Positions 54,869 through 64,000 are shown, numbered from the stretch's first letter. The stretch is 64,000 nt of DNA from Syntrophus buswellii (GCF_046097065.1 NZ_CP175563.1:186001-250000), one strand, 5' to 3'. Notes: generated from the letters alone by a model not told the origin. Numbers and translations: made by a program.

Positions 54869-55720
54869 ATGGATACGAAGGAATTGATCGACATGCTGAA
54901 TCGTGATTTTGCAGATGAACACGCCGCCATCATCCGCTACCTGGTCCATGCGTACCAGGAGGGGGAGGACACCCCGATGGGAGCGGGCCTGCTTTCCCGC
55001 TCCAGGGAGGAGATGTGGCACATGCACTGGCTGGGTATGATCATCGGCCGGCTGGGCGGCGAACCGGATTTCACGCCGGGGCCCTATCCCTTTGATCCCA
55101 CGAGCCGGGCGACGATGCTCAAATCCTACATCGAGTATGAAGAAAAGCTGATTCCCCATTACCACGGCGAAGCGGAGAAGGTGGATGATCCCCACATACG
55201 CAGGGTGCTTCACCGGGAGGCCTGGGAATCGGCGATCCATGCCAGGCGTTTTCAGCGGATGCTGGACAAGCTCAGCCCGGAAGATGCCGGGGGGCTTCCC
55301 CAGGGCGACCATGAGCTTCCCCCCGCTTTTCTGGAGATGCTCCAGCAAGAGCTGATCGGCAAATACAACGAAATGCTCCGGCATCTCCGCCTGTCCTGGC
55401 TCTCCCAGAGGGATGGCGCTAAGGGCTGGGCGTTGATGGATCAGTCCATGGAAAAGATGAAGCAGCTGGCCCTTTTCGCGGAGGCCGTTGCCGAAGACGG
55501 AGCGGTGCCGCGTCTGATTCCCGAGAGCATGGACGCGGGGCAGGCGGTGGAGCAGGCTCTTCGAAAGGCCCTGGGAGATGTCCGGGAGGCTCTGGGGCGG
55601 CACACTCGACTGCAGGAGGATGGGGAGTTTAAAAAACATTCCGGCTTGGTGATGAAGATGGATCTTACGGTCCAGCAGGAGTCCCATCAGGCTGAAGAAA
55701 TAGAAGACTGGCTGAAATAA
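54869..55720 (+). CDS. Ferritin-like di-iron-fold protein
   Basis: 283 residues. The first 160 residues form a ferritin-like four-helix bundle, with metal-site candidates DEHAAIIRYLVHA near 15 and SREEMWHMHWLGM near 46, and later HREAWESAIHA near 110. The C-terminal 120 residues are another helical bundle (MLQQELIGKYNEMLRHL onward) that may be a second, degenerate ferritin-like domain. AGGAGGAGG precedes the ATG. It could store or oxidise iron, or detoxify peroxide; function not established. Confidence 0.75.
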   Translation: MDTKELIDMLNRDFADEHAAIIRYLVHAYQEGEDTPMGAGLLSRSREEMWHMHWLGMIIGRLGGEPDFTPGPYPFDPTSRATMLKSYIEYEEKLIPHYHGEAEKVDDPHIRRVLHREAWESAIHARRFQRMLDKLSPEDAGGLPQGDHELPPAFLEMLQQELIGKYNEMLRHLRLSWLSQRDGAKGWALMDQSMEKMKQLALFAEAVAEDGAVPRLIPESMDAGQAVEQALRKALGDVREALGRHTRLQEDGEFKKHSGLVMKMDLTVQQESHQAEEIEDWLK

Positions 55721-55734
55721 GGCGGTTCCAATTT

Positions 55735-55788
55735 CCTCCCTGAAGGCGATTCAGAGACTGCCCGCTGGGCGGTCCGCTTTCAGGGAGG
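55735..55788 (+). terminator. Probable terminator hairpin
   Basis: CCTCCCTGAA (55735-55744) pairs with TTCAGGGAGG (55779-55788) enclosing a 34-nt loop with a secondary GCCCGCTGGGC hairpin, followed by a T-rich stretch (TGTTCCTCTTTCTT). It lies 14 bp after the ferritin-like gene. Confidence 0.6.
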
Positions 55789-55839
55789 TGTTCCTCTTTC
55801 TTACCGTCGAACATCATTCCTTGATCCGCTTTTCCCCTC

Positions 55840-56055
55840 TTATCGCTTTTCTTTCCCGTGCTCGGTGATGACAAAGCATTCACCTTTCTGGTCGATGATG
55901 CGGCAGAGAACCATTTCATGCAGGCTGTTCTTTACATGAAAGAGGGGTTGCCCAAGCTGCTGAGAGATTTCTTCCGGCGTCAAGGGCTTATCAAGTAGAT
56001 AGAGAAGTGACCTGGCCCTGGCCGTGACGGAGCCGTCGGGATTAACGCTTTTCAT
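55840..56055 (-). CDS. Small winged-helix protein
   Basis: 71 residues, from an ATG with an excellent ribosome site (AGGAGGTGGAAGA). It reads as a winged helix: ARARSLLYLLDKPLTPEEIS (helix-turn-helix) followed by LGQPLFHVKNSLHEMVLC and the wing GECFVITEHGKE. It is probably a small transcription regulator. No partner domain. It is divergent from the HDOD-kinase gene across a 643-bp region. Confidence 0.7.
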   Translation of the reverse strand: MKSVNPDGSVTARARSLLYLLDKPLTPEEISQQLGQPLFHVKNSLHEMVLCRIIDQKGECFVITEHGKEKR

Positions 56056-56698
56056 TCTTCCACCTCCTTGTCTGTCCATGTTTTCGTCGAGACCGTGACG
56101 TTCATCTGTCGAGGTTTTAATAAAAAGCAAATGCCGGGGAACGCGATGGATTCTTTTTTGCTTGTTGAAATTTGCAGCCGGAATTAAAAGGACGAAAGGT
56201 CTTCTTCCTTCCGGCGAACGGATTTTTTTCTTAGAGAAGGATCGGCGATCCAGCATCCGGTGCGAAGTCTTGAAGGAGAGAAACCAGGGGTGACGGGGGA
56301 GGAGTATGGCGTTTCAGCGGAGGAGCATTTGTTTCCGAAAAACAGCCGTCGATCGAAGCGGGCGTCAAGGATCGTCGGGAAGAGCGTTCAACTAATTGTA
56401 GGTTACTATAGTTTTTTTTAAATGCAAGCAAAAAAAGAACGGCCGGTTTCACCCGGCAAATGAAAACGCCGTGATGTCGGAATGTTGGAAGGCGTTTGCC
56501 GATTGATCCGTCCCGCCTTTTTGCGGCTGCAGGCGCGGCAAGGTTGCAGATTCCCGACGTTGTCGAGGAGAACATCGGGAAGAGGAGAATCATCCTCACG
56601 GCTCGAAACGGAATGCGCTTCCGCGGATTCTCAAAGTCAAGCCGCTATCGAGTCTTTTACGCTCGTCTTCAACAGAAAAGATTCTGCAAGGGAGAGAT
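56056..56698. other. 643-bp intergenic region between divergent genes
   Basis: No reliable gene. It includes an AT-rich patch (56385-56430, with TTGTAGGTTACTATAGT and a run of T) that may carry the promoter or regulatory sites for the HDOD-kinase gene. No hairpin array or clear operator repeat found. Confidence 0.4.
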
Positions 56699-58837
56699 AT
56701 GCCAATCAGTGTGATCTTTGCAGCGGTTCTGATCCTGCTTCTTCTGGCGTTTTTCCTTCTGAAGGGGAAAGAGAAGAAAAAACCCTGCCTGGCCGTCATC
56801 AAATCGCCGACAAAGTCTTTCCCGGAAATGGACAGAACGGTCATTTCTTCTCCGGCTCTGCCTCCGCTGCAGCCCGACGGAGAGGAGACACTTCCGCCGG
56901 GAGAGGGGTTTTCAACCCTGAACTGGGTGATCAAAAACAATATCCAGGCCGCCATGGAGGATATTTACGCGGATCACTACATCAATCCCTATCCGTTTAT
57001 GCCGCCAGTGGAATATCGGAATGTCTCACCGGAAACGGTCCACATCATCCAGGATCAACTTTTTCAACTGAAAAATTTCCGTTCTGTCCACGACGAACTT
57101 CAACATATCTTAAACAACCCGGACATTCAGATATCCCATATCTCAAAAATGGTGACCTCTGATCCGGTTTTGACGGCAAAAATCCTGAAAGTAGCAAACT
57201 CTCCCTATTTTGGGATGCCCAAGAAGCTTGATTCGATCAATCATGCCCTGTTGATTCTCGGCATTGTCAACGTCAAGAATATTCTCTATCGCGAAGGTCT
57301 GCTCCGGCTTTTCCTGACTGCGAATCCCGAAAAGGATGCGGTGATGGAAAAGATCTGGCTGCATGCCACGCTGACTTCCATATGCGCGGCCCACCTCCAC
57401 TCTCTTTTCAGCGGCTTGAATCAAGGGAGTCTTCTGACCATGGGATTGCTTCATGATATCGGAAAGATGATTCTGCTGATGATGCCGACATCCGAGGGCG
57501 CCACGGTATCGGAAGAGCATGTGGACTCCTTGAGCCTTGAGCAGGAAGACCGGCTTTTTGGAGTCAACCATGCCGTCATTGCCGGGATTGCTCTTTCCGA
57601 ATGGGGGTTTTCCGATCTCATGGTGAACGCCGTGGTCAATCACCATGTGCTTTCCTATCGAGACCGTGCATCCCTGTCTGTGGCGCGGGATCAATTTCCT
57701 TATCTTTTCGTACTGTTCATGTCGGATCAATTGGCAAAGGGGATTGCCGGCGACGAACATCTCAAGGCTGATGTTCTCCATCCCAGCTATCGCCAAATCA
57801 TAGAACGAAGCCGATTGCAGGCGCTTTTACAGGAGGCTGCTTTCCTGTCCCAGATACGGGAGGCGGACGCCCTCTCCCTCCGTCCCCCGGCTGGAATGAT
57901 TCACGCTCAGACCGTCTCCTCCGGGAAAACCATTTTCAAGCAGAACGGAGGCGCTCCTGCCGCCGGTGATACCGGGGCGTGCGGAAACGACGGAGACGCC
58001 ACGGTGATCATGGATTCCGCAAAGTCAAAACTCACCATCGGACGCTATGAAATCCTTGCGGTTATCGGGCAGGGCGCCATGGGAACGGTTTATCTGGGGA
58101 GGGATCCCCTGATTCAGAGGACCGTGGCGATCAAGACTCTGCGTTGCGCCGACGGGGACGACATCGCCCTGTCCAGGCTCCGTTTCTTCCGGGAAGCGGA
58201 GGCGGCCGGCAACCTCTCCCATCCGAACATCGTAACGATATACGATGTGGGTGAAGGCCGGGGGATGGCTTACATCGCCATGGAGTACCTGGAGGGCTGC
58301 GATCTGAGCAAGTACTGCGCGAAAGAAAACCTGCTCTCTCAAGCGGAGGCGGCCAGAATTTCCAGGGATGTGGCCCTTGCCCTGGATTATGCCCATGAAC
58401 GGGGCGTTGTTCACCGGGACATCAAGCCGGCCAACATCCGGATATCCTCGGCAGGCCATGTGACCGTGACGGATTTCGGCATTGCCCGGGTGGCTGATCT
58501 GTCAGGCACCCGCGCCGGCACGATCGTGGGTACGCCCAATTACATGTCCCCGGAACAGGTCAACGGGGAAACGGTGGACGGGAGAGCCGATCTTTACTCC
58601 CTGGGGGTGGTCCTCTATGAGCTTTTGACTGGAAGCAAACCTTTCCAGGGCGACGTTCTCGCCGCCGTCATGAACAACATCGTCAACCGTTCCCCGGCCC
58701 CCGTCCTGGAAAGAAATCCCATCGTTTCAACAGAATTGGCAGCCATTGTAGAAAAAGCGATGAGCAAAAAGCGGGAAGAGCGGTATCAGTCCGGGCGGGA
58801 AATGGCGGCCGGTCTGGAGGGTCTGATAAGCTCCTGA
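56699..58837 (+). CDS. HDOD-domain and Ser/Thr protein kinase fusion, membrane-anchored
   Basis: 712 residues. A membrane helix (AAVLILLLLAFFLL, about 7-22) opens the protein. Residues about 100-320 are an HDOD domain (SDPVLTAKILKVANSPYFG; LLHDIGKMILL near 252). Residues about 447-712 are a eukaryotic-type kinase: IGQGAMGTVYLGR with Lys in VAIKTL, HRDIKPANI near 571, DFGIARVAD and GTPNYMSPEQV near 614, so all catalytic residues are intact. HDOD domains regulate signalling in several ways, and no separate kinase partner is adjacent. The start has AAGGGAGAG upstream. The membrane position suggests sensing; the substrate is unknown. Confidence 0.9.
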   Translation: MPISVIFAAVLILLLLAFFLLKGKEKKKPCLAVIKSPTKSFPEMDRTVISSPALPPLQPDGEETLPPGEGFSTLNWVIKNNIQAAMEDIYADHYINPYPFMPPVEYRNVSPETVHIIQDQLFQLKNFRSVHDELQHILNNPDIQISHISKMVTSDPVLTAKILKVANSPYFGMPKKLDSINHALLILGIVNVKNILYREGLLRLFLTANPEKDAVMEKIWLHATLTSICAAHLHSLFSGLNQGSLLTMGLLHDIGKMILLMMPTSEGATVSEEHVDSLSLEQEDRLFGVNHAVIAGIALSEWGFSDLMVNAVVNHHVLSYRDRASLSVARDQFPYLFVLFMSDQLAKGIAGDEHLKADVLHPSYRQIIERSRLQALLQEAAFLSQIREADALSLRPPAGMIHAQTVSSGKTIFKQNGGAPAAGDTGACGNDGDATVIMDSAKSKLTIGRYEILAVIGQGAMGTVYLGRDPLIQRTVAIKTLRCADGDDIALSRLRFFREAEAAGNLSHPNIVTIYDVGEGRGMAYIAMEYLEGCDLSKYCAKENLLSQAEAARISRDVALALDYAHERGVVHRDIKPANIRISSAGHVTVTDFGIARVADLSGTRAGTIVGTPNYMSPEQVNGETVDGRADLYSLGVVLYELLTGSKPFQGDVLAAVMNNIVNRSPAPVLERNPIVSTELAAIVEKAMSKKREERYQSGREMAAGLEGLISS

Positions 58838-58868
58838 AGAGCCGGAACAAGCCGCATCGCTTCCGGGT

Positions 58869-60029
58869 TCACTTCACCGCGGGATCGTCCGTTTTTTCCG
58901 GCACAAGATTCAGGCAGAGGGCGGCATAGATCCGGGCCGCTGCCAGTACTTCCCGGAAGGGCACTTGTTCTTCCGATGTATGTGCGGTTTCCAGGGAGCC
59001 CGGTCCGAGAAGAATGGGCTTGGTCCCCGCCGCATAAAAGAGATTGCCGTCGGAATGTGAACGGAAGGCGTCCTGGCGGAAGGGGATGTTCAGATCCGCA
59101 TAAATCTCTTTTAAAAGGGAGGCCATGGAATTGTCGGCTCCGAGATCGTATCCCCCATAGGAGACGTCAAAGCTTATCTCCACGTCCAGGTCAGGGATGT
59201 AGCGATGCGCTCCCTCAATGCCCCGGCGGATGGCCTCCTGAATGATCATGGGCTCCCTGTCCGGGGGAAGGTGCAGATCGATCCAGGTTTCACAACGGTC
59301 AGGAACGACAAAGCCCGCCGGGGAAGAATTCATTTCCCGGATCGAATAGACGACATCCGACTTGTCACGGTCGAACAGGGTGTTTTTACCCAGATGCAGC
59401 AGAAGCCGCAGCATGGATTCCACGGCATTGTGGCCCAGCTCCGGCAGGGACGAATGGCTTCGCCGGCCCCGGGTGATGAAATTCGCCTCCAGGTAGCCGT
59501 AATGGGAAAAACAGGCCGACAGCCCCGTGGGTTCACCGATGACGGCCCAGGGAGGGCGGCACCTGTCCAGAAAAGCAGCGCTGCCGTCGCCGTTTTCTTC
59601 TTCTCCGACGACAAGCAGCAGGCCCACCGGCGGCCGTTCGTCAACCTGCAGGGTCTCCGCAAGGGCCAGCCAGGCCTCCACCATGGCTGCGCATCCCCCT
59701 TTCATATCGGCACTGCCCAGTCCGTACAGGACGCCTTTTTCCTCACGCGTTCCCAACGCCTCCAGATCCCAGGAGGCGACGGTGTCCACATGACCGACCA
59801 GGTAGAGAAACGGTTCGCCCGGCCCCATGGCAGCGCTGAGGTTGTAACGGTCTTCCTCAACCTCCTGATGCTCCACGGCAATGCCGGCCCCCCTCAGGAG
59901 CTTTTCCAGGTAGGCCGTGATATCCGCTTCCTTGCCGGATGGGGAGTAGATGTCGAGAAGATCCAGAAGCGTTTCATGCAGCCTTTCCGGCTGAATGGCT
60001 TTTTCCAACAGCTTCGGGTCACGGGTCAT
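58869..60029 (-). CDS. M20-family metallopeptidase (ArgE/DapE-like)
   Basis: 386 residues. GHVDT near 79 and GSADMKGGCAAMV near 105 give the metal ligands, with EEENGDGS near 141 containing the catalytic Glu. The dimerisation insert (RGRRSHSSLPELGHNAVESM) is present, and the closing DAFRSHSDGNLFY and AHTSEEQVPF complete the site. It deacylates an amino-acid derivative such as N-acetylornithine or succinyl-diaminopimelate, or a dipeptide. It begins 2 bp after the GNAT gene, so the two are cotranscribed; this pairing could imply acetylation and deacetylation of a shared amino-acid derivative (inference). Confidence 0.9.
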   Translation of the reverse strand: MTRDPKLLEKAIQPERLHETLLDLLDIYSPSGKEADITAYLEKLLRGAGIAVEHQEVEEDRYNLSAAMGPGEPFLYLVGHVDTVASWDLEALGTREEKGVLYGLGSADMKGGCAAMVEAWLALAETLQVDERPPVGLLLVVGEEENGDGSAAFLDRCRPPWAVIGEPTGLSACFSHYGYLEANFITRGRRSHSSLPELGHNAVESMLRLLLHLGKNTLFDRDKSDVVYSIREMNSSPAGFVVPDRCETWIDLHLPPDREPMIIQEAIRRGIEGAHRYIPDLDVEISFDVSYGGYDLGADNSMASLLKEIYADLNIPFRQDAFRSHSDGNLFYAAGTKPILLGPGSLETAHTSEEQVPFREVLAAARIYAALCLNLVPEKTDDPAVK

Positions 60030-60031
60030 GA

Positions 60032-60547
60032 TTAAACCTTTTTCCTGACCGATTTTCTCTTGGCCCTGCGGGACAGGTTGAGGGAGAGAAAGAGGTGTTC
60101 CTGGCGATCCTTGAACCCCATCTTATCGAAGAATGAAAGAGCCGGCTGATTGTCGGCCGAGGTGTCGATGATGAGCATCCTGACCCCCCGTTCTCTCATC
60201 CGCCGTTTGACCTCAGAAAAAAGCCGGCTGCCGACCTGCCTCTTCTGGGCTTCCTCCCGTACTCCCAGCCAGACGAGGTAACCGTATTTCCATGGGGAGT
60301 TGTGCTTTTCCACAGTCGTTCCCAAGGCGAAGCCAAGAATCTTGTTACCCGCCTCCGCTACGAGGCAGAGCTCGCTGTCGGAATTGAAGAGGGTGGTGAT
60401 TTCATACTCGTCCCAGGTGCGGTAGAGGTTTTGAGAGTACTCGGCGGTAAAAATCTCCTCGCCGATGTGGAAGACCTCGGCAAGATCGTCGATCATCAAT
60501 TCCCGAATGCGCAACTTTTCTTCTTCGATCGGCGGATCCTGTTCCAT
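60032..60547 (-). CDS. GNAT-family N-acetyltransferase
   Basis: 171 residues from the ATG at 60547. IRELMIDDLAEVFHIGEEIFT opens the fold, VWLGVREEAQKRQVGSRLF contains the acetyl-CoA P-loop (QKRQVGSRL), and DNQPALSFFDKMGF is the C-terminal hallmark. The ending is highly basic. It resembles RimI-like acetyltransferases, which modify protein N-termini, but a small-molecule role is also possible. It lies between a hypothetical gene (51 bp upstream) and the M20 peptidase. Confidence 0.87.
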   Translation of the reverse strand: MEQDPPIEEEKLRIRELMIDDLAEVFHIGEEIFTAEYSQNLYRTWDEYEITTLFNSDSELCLVAEAGNKILGFALGTTVEKHNSPWKYGYLVWLGVREEAQKRQVGSRLFSEVKRRMRERGVRMLIIDTSADNQPALSFFDKMGFKDRQEHLFLSLNLSRRAKRKSVRKKV

Positions 60548-60598
60548 ACTATGCCCTCGTTTTGTTCGCGCCAAACCGGATATTCTCGAGGCGTCAAA

Positions 60599-61042
60599 TC
60601 AGGCCATGATGTCGATATGGATGCCGACGGGAAATCCCTGAACGCCTTCCGGACGGTATGCCCGGATCATGTTCTGCAGTGACGAGGAAAAAATCCGATG
60701 GCCGGGCGTATTCGAATACCGGGAGGAGGCGCTCTCCGCGCGTCCGATGTCGTGAAGATCCTGACCCAGCTGCAAAACGGCCTTCTGCGCTTCAGTAATA
60801 TTGCTTTCCCCGAGGGCGCGGCCGATGGCATCATAATCCCCGGTCAGTTTCAGGCTGACCCTGTCAAAAACGGCCGGCGCTGTCAGAGAGAGATTTTTAT
60901 AGGCCAGCCTGGCTTTTTCCAGATGACCGTCATGGACGGATTGCACGAGTTCATGCAATCCGCTCCGCACCTGGCCGAAGCCGGAAGAGGTGTCCTTTGC
61001 CTGGTACGCATCGGTGTTGAAAGTTATTAGGGACAAGGGCAC
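60599..61042 (-). CDS. Hypothetical protein
   Basis: 147 residues, not recognised. Predicted mainly helical and soluble (VRSGLHELVQSVHDGHLEKA, KAVLQLGQDLHDIG). The start is a GTG with AAGGGAAA about 8-10 bp upstream. No signal peptide. It precedes the GNAT and M20 genes by 51 bp and may share their transcript. Coding status is supported by consistent codon use, but homology was not established. Confidence 0.6.
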   Translation of the reverse strand: MPLSLITFNTDAYQAKDTSSGFGQVRSGLHELVQSVHDGHLEKARLAYKNLSLTAPAVFDRVSLKLTGDYDAIGRALGESNITEAQKAVLQLGQDLHDIGRAESASSRYSNTPGHRIFSSSLQNMIRAYRPEGVQGFPVGIHIDIMA

Positions 61043-61506
61043 GGCACGAATTTCCCTTTAAAATCGTTTCATTGTAATAATGGAGAACGCTATCCGTCCG
61101 TGATTTCAGATCCATGGACGTCAATTGGTCTCAACTGCGGGATGATTCTATCATTTTTAGAAGAGAAAGATAAGGTGAAATTTTAATATTCCTGAATTTA
61201 TTTAGCAACTTGTCCCGTTTTAATTGGCCGCCGGCGCGGTACGGCACAAAATGACTTGTTTTCAAAGGCCTTCAAGAGTGTGCAGCAGGAAATTCCGTCC
61301 GTTTATGCGGTGCAGGTCCCGGCCTTCCGGGTGGAAAACCTCCCCGCGGAAGGGGAACCGTCCGGATCGGCGAATTGCTCCCTCGGATCATGGCCGTTCC
61401 CCGTGGCCTTGTTGTTTCTCAGGGCAATTGACCGTGAACTGCCCGACGTGCTCAGGAGGGGGATGTATTTCGGAGGCCATCCTGAAAGAAGCCCTTTTCT
61501 CCTTGG
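61043..61506. other. 464-bp intergenic region
   Basis: AT-rich up to about 61220, then GC-richer. A + strand frame from 61256 runs into the antisense of the ZIP gene (to 61591); it has no family I recognise and I do not call it. It could be a remnant. Confidence 0.4.
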
Positions 61507-62409
61507 TCAAGGCTTCATGAGCAGGAGGCTCAACGCCATGACCATCATGCCTGCGACGAGGCCATACAGGCTGTCATGGCCTTTCCCGTAGGCCCTGCTT
61601 GTCGGGAGCAGCTCATCGAGGCTGATGTACACCATGATGCCGGCCACGACTCCAAAGGAGATTCCAAGAACCTGGGATGGGATCGCCCCGGAACTGTCTG
61701 CCAGAAAGAACCGCATCGCGACATATGCGGTGAGGGCGCCGAGCGGTTCGGCTAATCCGCTGAGAACCGAATACAGGAAGGCTCTCCTGCGGTCACCGGT
61801 GGCATAGAAGATCGGTACGGACACGCTGATCCCCTCAGGGATGTTGTGTAGCGCAATCGCTGCCGCAATGGCCACGCCCAGCCCCGGGTTCTGCAGGGCG
61901 GCCATGAAGGTGGCCAGCCCCTCGGGAAAATTGTGTATCCCGATCACCAGCGCTAAAAAAAGCCCCGTCCGCATGAGCTTTCGAGAATGGGCACTGTCAT
62001 TCTGGAGCCCCTTTTCCGACGGGTTCATTTTTATGGAGGACTCGGAGTCCGGGATCGGAGCCGATGCGTCATGGAGCGGCATGATCTCCGCTTCAGAGTG
62101 GGTCTCATGGGGGTTTTCGGCGGATGGGATGAGGTTGTCCACCAGGCCGATCAGCAGCATCCCCCCGAAAAAGGAGGCGGCATTGATCCAGGGCCCCAAG
62201 TCGTCCCCATAATGGTCGGTGAGGGATTCCAATCCCTTGAAGAAGATCTCTACAAACGCCAGGTAAAGCATCACACCGGCAGAGAAACCGGTTGATACCG
62301 ACAGGAACCTGTAGTCAGCCCTCCGCGCCTTGAAAGCGATGATGCTGCCGATCGCCGTAGCCATGCCTGCAAAAAGGGTCAGCCCGAAGGCGAGCCATAA
62401 ATTTTCCAT
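61507..62409 (-). CDS. zupT: ZIP-family metal transporter
   Basis: 300 residues with eight predicted membrane helices. The paired metal-site motifs HNFPEGLATF in helix IV and ALHNIPEGISV in helix V are complete, which is the ZupT/GufA arrangement. The loop between helices III and IV (about 95-140) is polar and histidine/acid-rich and usually cytoplasmic. It imports zinc, iron or other divalent metals. The neighbouring genes are unrelated, so it is probably a single unit. Confidence 0.93.
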   Translation of the reverse strand: MENLWLAFGLTLFAGMATAIGSIIAFKARRADYRFLSVSTGFSAGVMLYLAFVEIFFKGLESLTDHYGDDLGPWINAASFFGGMLLIGLVDNLIPSAENPHETHSEAEIMPLHDASAPIPDSESSIKMNPSEKGLQNDSAHSRKLMRTGLFLALVIGIHNFPEGLATFMAALQNPGLGVAIAAAIALHNIPEGISVSVPIFYATGDRRRAFLYSVLSGLAEPLGALTAYVAMRFFLADSSGAIPSQVLGISFGVVAGIMVYISLDELLPTSRAYGKGHDSLYGLVAGMMVMALSLLLMKP

Positions 62410-62695
62410 GGTATTCTAATCTACAGGAGTCTCACGTTCCAGCGGTCAACCGATTGTCGGCCTCTGAAAATCGGAGTCATGTTTTTATGCTCTTATGAAC
62501 ATCCCATCATCCTCCTTCTAAACCATCCCTGTGCAAAATTCAAAAGGTATTCCTCACGAAGGGACATCGCATCTCCCCGCCCGGTACGGGACGGCATGGC
62601 GGAAAGAGGGTTTCGTAATGACTTTACTTTGTTCCTGTAAGAAGCTATGAACATCGGGAACAGAATGCACATCAAGAAATAAAGGAAGAAAGACC

Positions 62696-64000
62696 ATGTC
62701 AACGATCCGAAAGCACACCATGGGACTGATCCTGGCGGTGATATCCTGCCTGATGATCACATCGGGTGCATGGGCCGCTGTTAAGGGGGAGGGCGACCAG
62801 GCCGGCAAGGCGGTGCCACAGGCGGAAGAATCCTTCGACGATCCCCTGGGGCGGAGCACACCCCAGGGAACGGTCGTCGGTTTCCTGAGGGCGGTGGAGA
62901 GGGAGGACTATGAACGGGCCATTGAATATCTCGACACGAGGCAGAGGGGGAAGAACGCCCGTCAACTTGCCCTCGAACTTCAGCGGGTTCTCGATGAGAG
63001 GGGCTCCGCATCCAGGGCCAGGTTGAGCACGAAACCCGAAGGGGATCTGGATGACGGATTGCCCGCTCAAAAAGAGGTGGTGGCGTCTGTCAAAACAAAA
63101 AGGGGGCAATATAAAATCCTTCTTGAGCGCCTTCAAAAGGATGACAGCCCCAAGGTCTGGCTGTTTTCCTCGGAAACGCTCCGATCCGTGCCGCAGATCT
63201 ATGAGGAAATCGAAGCCCCCTGGTTGGAGGGGCGTCTGCCCGCAGCGCTGACGGAAAACCGCCTGGCCGGTCTTCCCCTGTATCGGTGGATCCTGCCTCT
63301 GCTGATGCTCCTTGCCGCCGTTTTCTGCGGCTGGATTCTCACGGTGTTATGTTACGCTTTGCTGCAGAAGTCCATTCGCCACCGTGTTGACGAACTGGGA
63401 CTGATAACACTCAGGCGGATCAGAAAGCCCCTGGTTGTTCTTTTTTCGGCGGGGGTAATCTATCTTTTTTCCTTAGGCAGTTTCTGGTTGCTGGACCGGC
63501 TCTTCTGGACGTTTCTCTCCTCGACCATGGCTCTTGCCGGCCTGACCTGGATCTGCATCCAACTGGTTGATGTTGCGGCGGAAATCCTGGAGAAGCGCAG
63601 GCCGGAGGCCGCCAGTGCCGTCATCCGCCTTTCAGCGACGCTTCTCAAGGCGCTTGCCGTCATCACGGCGCTTGTGGTCAGCTTCCACTACTTCGCCGGC
63701 ATCAATCTCACAGCCGTGGTGGCCGGTCTCGGCATCGGCGGCATCGCCGTGGCCTTTGCCGCCCAGAAGACCATCGAGAATTTCTTCGGGGGAGTCTTCC
63801 TTGTCTGGGACAAGCCCATCCGCCTTGGCGATTTCTGTAAGGCCGGCGAGTACATGGGCACCGTCGAGCATATCGGCCTCCGCTCCACTCAGATCCGGAC
63901 TCTGAACCGCACGGTCACCTTTGTTCCAAACGGCCAGCTTTCATCCATCGCTGTCGAGAACTTCACTCTGCGTGACCGCTTTCTCCTCCGCCATACGTTG
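62696..64000 (+). CDS. MscS-family mechanosensitive channel, N-terminal part (runs off window)
   Basis: 435 residues are visible and the frame is still open at the right edge, so the C-terminus lies beyond the window. A signal peptide (MGLILAVISCLMITSGAWAA) starts the protein, followed by a periplasmic region of about 170 residues and several membrane helices (LYRWILPLLMLLAAVFCGWI and others). The pore-lining TM3 motif is VVAGLGIGGIAVAFAAQKT near 341, followed by the beta domain (IRLGDFCKAGEYMGTV, FVPNGQLSS). AAAGGAAG precedes the ATG. It releases solutes on hypo-osmotic shock. Confidence 0.92.
   Translation, partial: MSTIRKHTMGLILAVISCLMITSGAWAAVKGEGDQAGKAVPQAEESFDDPLGRSTPQGTVVGFLRAVEREDYERAIEYLDTRQRGKNARQLALELQRVLDERGSASRARLSTKPEGDLDDGLPAQKEVVASVKTKRGQYKILLERLQKDDSPKVWLFSSETLRSVPQIYEEIEAPWLEGRLPAALTENRLAGLPLYRWILPLLMLLAAVFCGWILTVLCYALLQKSIRHRVDELGLITLRRIRKPLVVLFSAGVIYLFSLGSFWLLDRLFWTFLSSTMALAGLTWICIQLVDVAAEILEKRRPEAASAVIRLSATLLKALAVITALVVSFHYFAGINLTAVVAGLGIGGIAVAFAAQKTIENFFGGVFLVWDKPIRLGDFCKAGEYMGTVEHIGLRSTQIRTLNRTVTFVPNGQLSSIAVENFTLRDRFLLRHTL

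Noticed and set aside
61256..61591. 111-codon + strand frame upstream of and into the ZIP gene
   Set aside because: Overlaps the ZIP gene antisense, no homology recognised. It could be a remnant, but there is no support.

Overview
The window looks like a chromosome segment of an anaerobic deltaproteobacterium-like organism (Desulfobacterota in the broad sense, plausibly a syntroph or fermenter of the Syntrophaceae type). The evidence is the gene mix: a homodimeric-type pyruvate:ferredoxin oxidoreductase, a tungsten-type aldehyde:ferredoxin oxidoreductase, ATP-dependent-like Pfk-2, a short alpha-glucan phosphorylase, GatCAB, a TatA/TatC pair, an exosortase-type sorted surface protein and an HDOD-kinase fusion. 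There is no aerobic respiratory gene. The taxonomic call is inference from content, not from a marker tree.

Region 1 (1-20106) is a defence island, entirely on the + strand, with genes packed tightly or overlapping. Its core is a BREX type 3-like set: the C-terminal part of a BrxC/DUF6079 ATPase (its N-terminus lies outside the window), a PglX-type adenine methyltransferase, a DUF262/DUF1524 (GmrSD/BrxU-like) nuclease, a SNF2-family BrxHII helicase, a PglZ alkaline-phosphatase-fold protein, an unrecognised 266-residue protein and a second SF2 helicase. A small Cys-rich gene separates this GC-rich module from a lower-GC module: a compact UvrD-like SF1 helicase, a DarT-like ADP-ribosyltransferase and an ADP-ribosylglycohydrolase fused to a VOC domain. 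These three overlap translationally. A DUF2188 protein, a second ADP-ribosylglycohydrolase and a SAM methyltransferase follow. The helicase / DarT / DraG-type hydrolase trio is the best candidate in the window for an incompletely described toxin-antitoxin or anti-phage system.

Region 2 (20107-27455) is the island edge and a zone of gene decay. It has a cluster of hairpins, a DUF21 (CNNM-type) pseudogene, a CBM48 remnant and two head-to-head 5'-truncated genes (a LuxR-type regulator and a FemAB-like transferase) whose start codons overlap. Between them lie intact central carbon genes: pfkB, pyk and alpha-glucan phosphorylase.

Region 3 (27456-45438) is ordinary core genome. It holds nifJ; a minus-strand run tatA - tatC - PBP1A - AOR - class II aldolase with overlapping genes; a secreted C39-like protein with a C-terminal sorting signal; gatCAB; mtnA coupled to a HAD phosphatase; and a CheX-domain protein.

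Region 4 (45439-64000) holds a repetitive RTX-type calcium-binding protein, UspA and HD proteins, a GlcD-type FAD oxidase with PPC and metallo-beta-lactamase genes, an M50 protease with CBS domains, a ferritin-like protein, a small winged-helix protein divergent from an HDOD-Ser/Thr kinase fusion, an M20 peptidase/GNAT pair, a ZIP transporter and the start of an MscS channel that runs off the end. No tRNA, rRNA, insertion sequence or convincing CRISPR array was seen.
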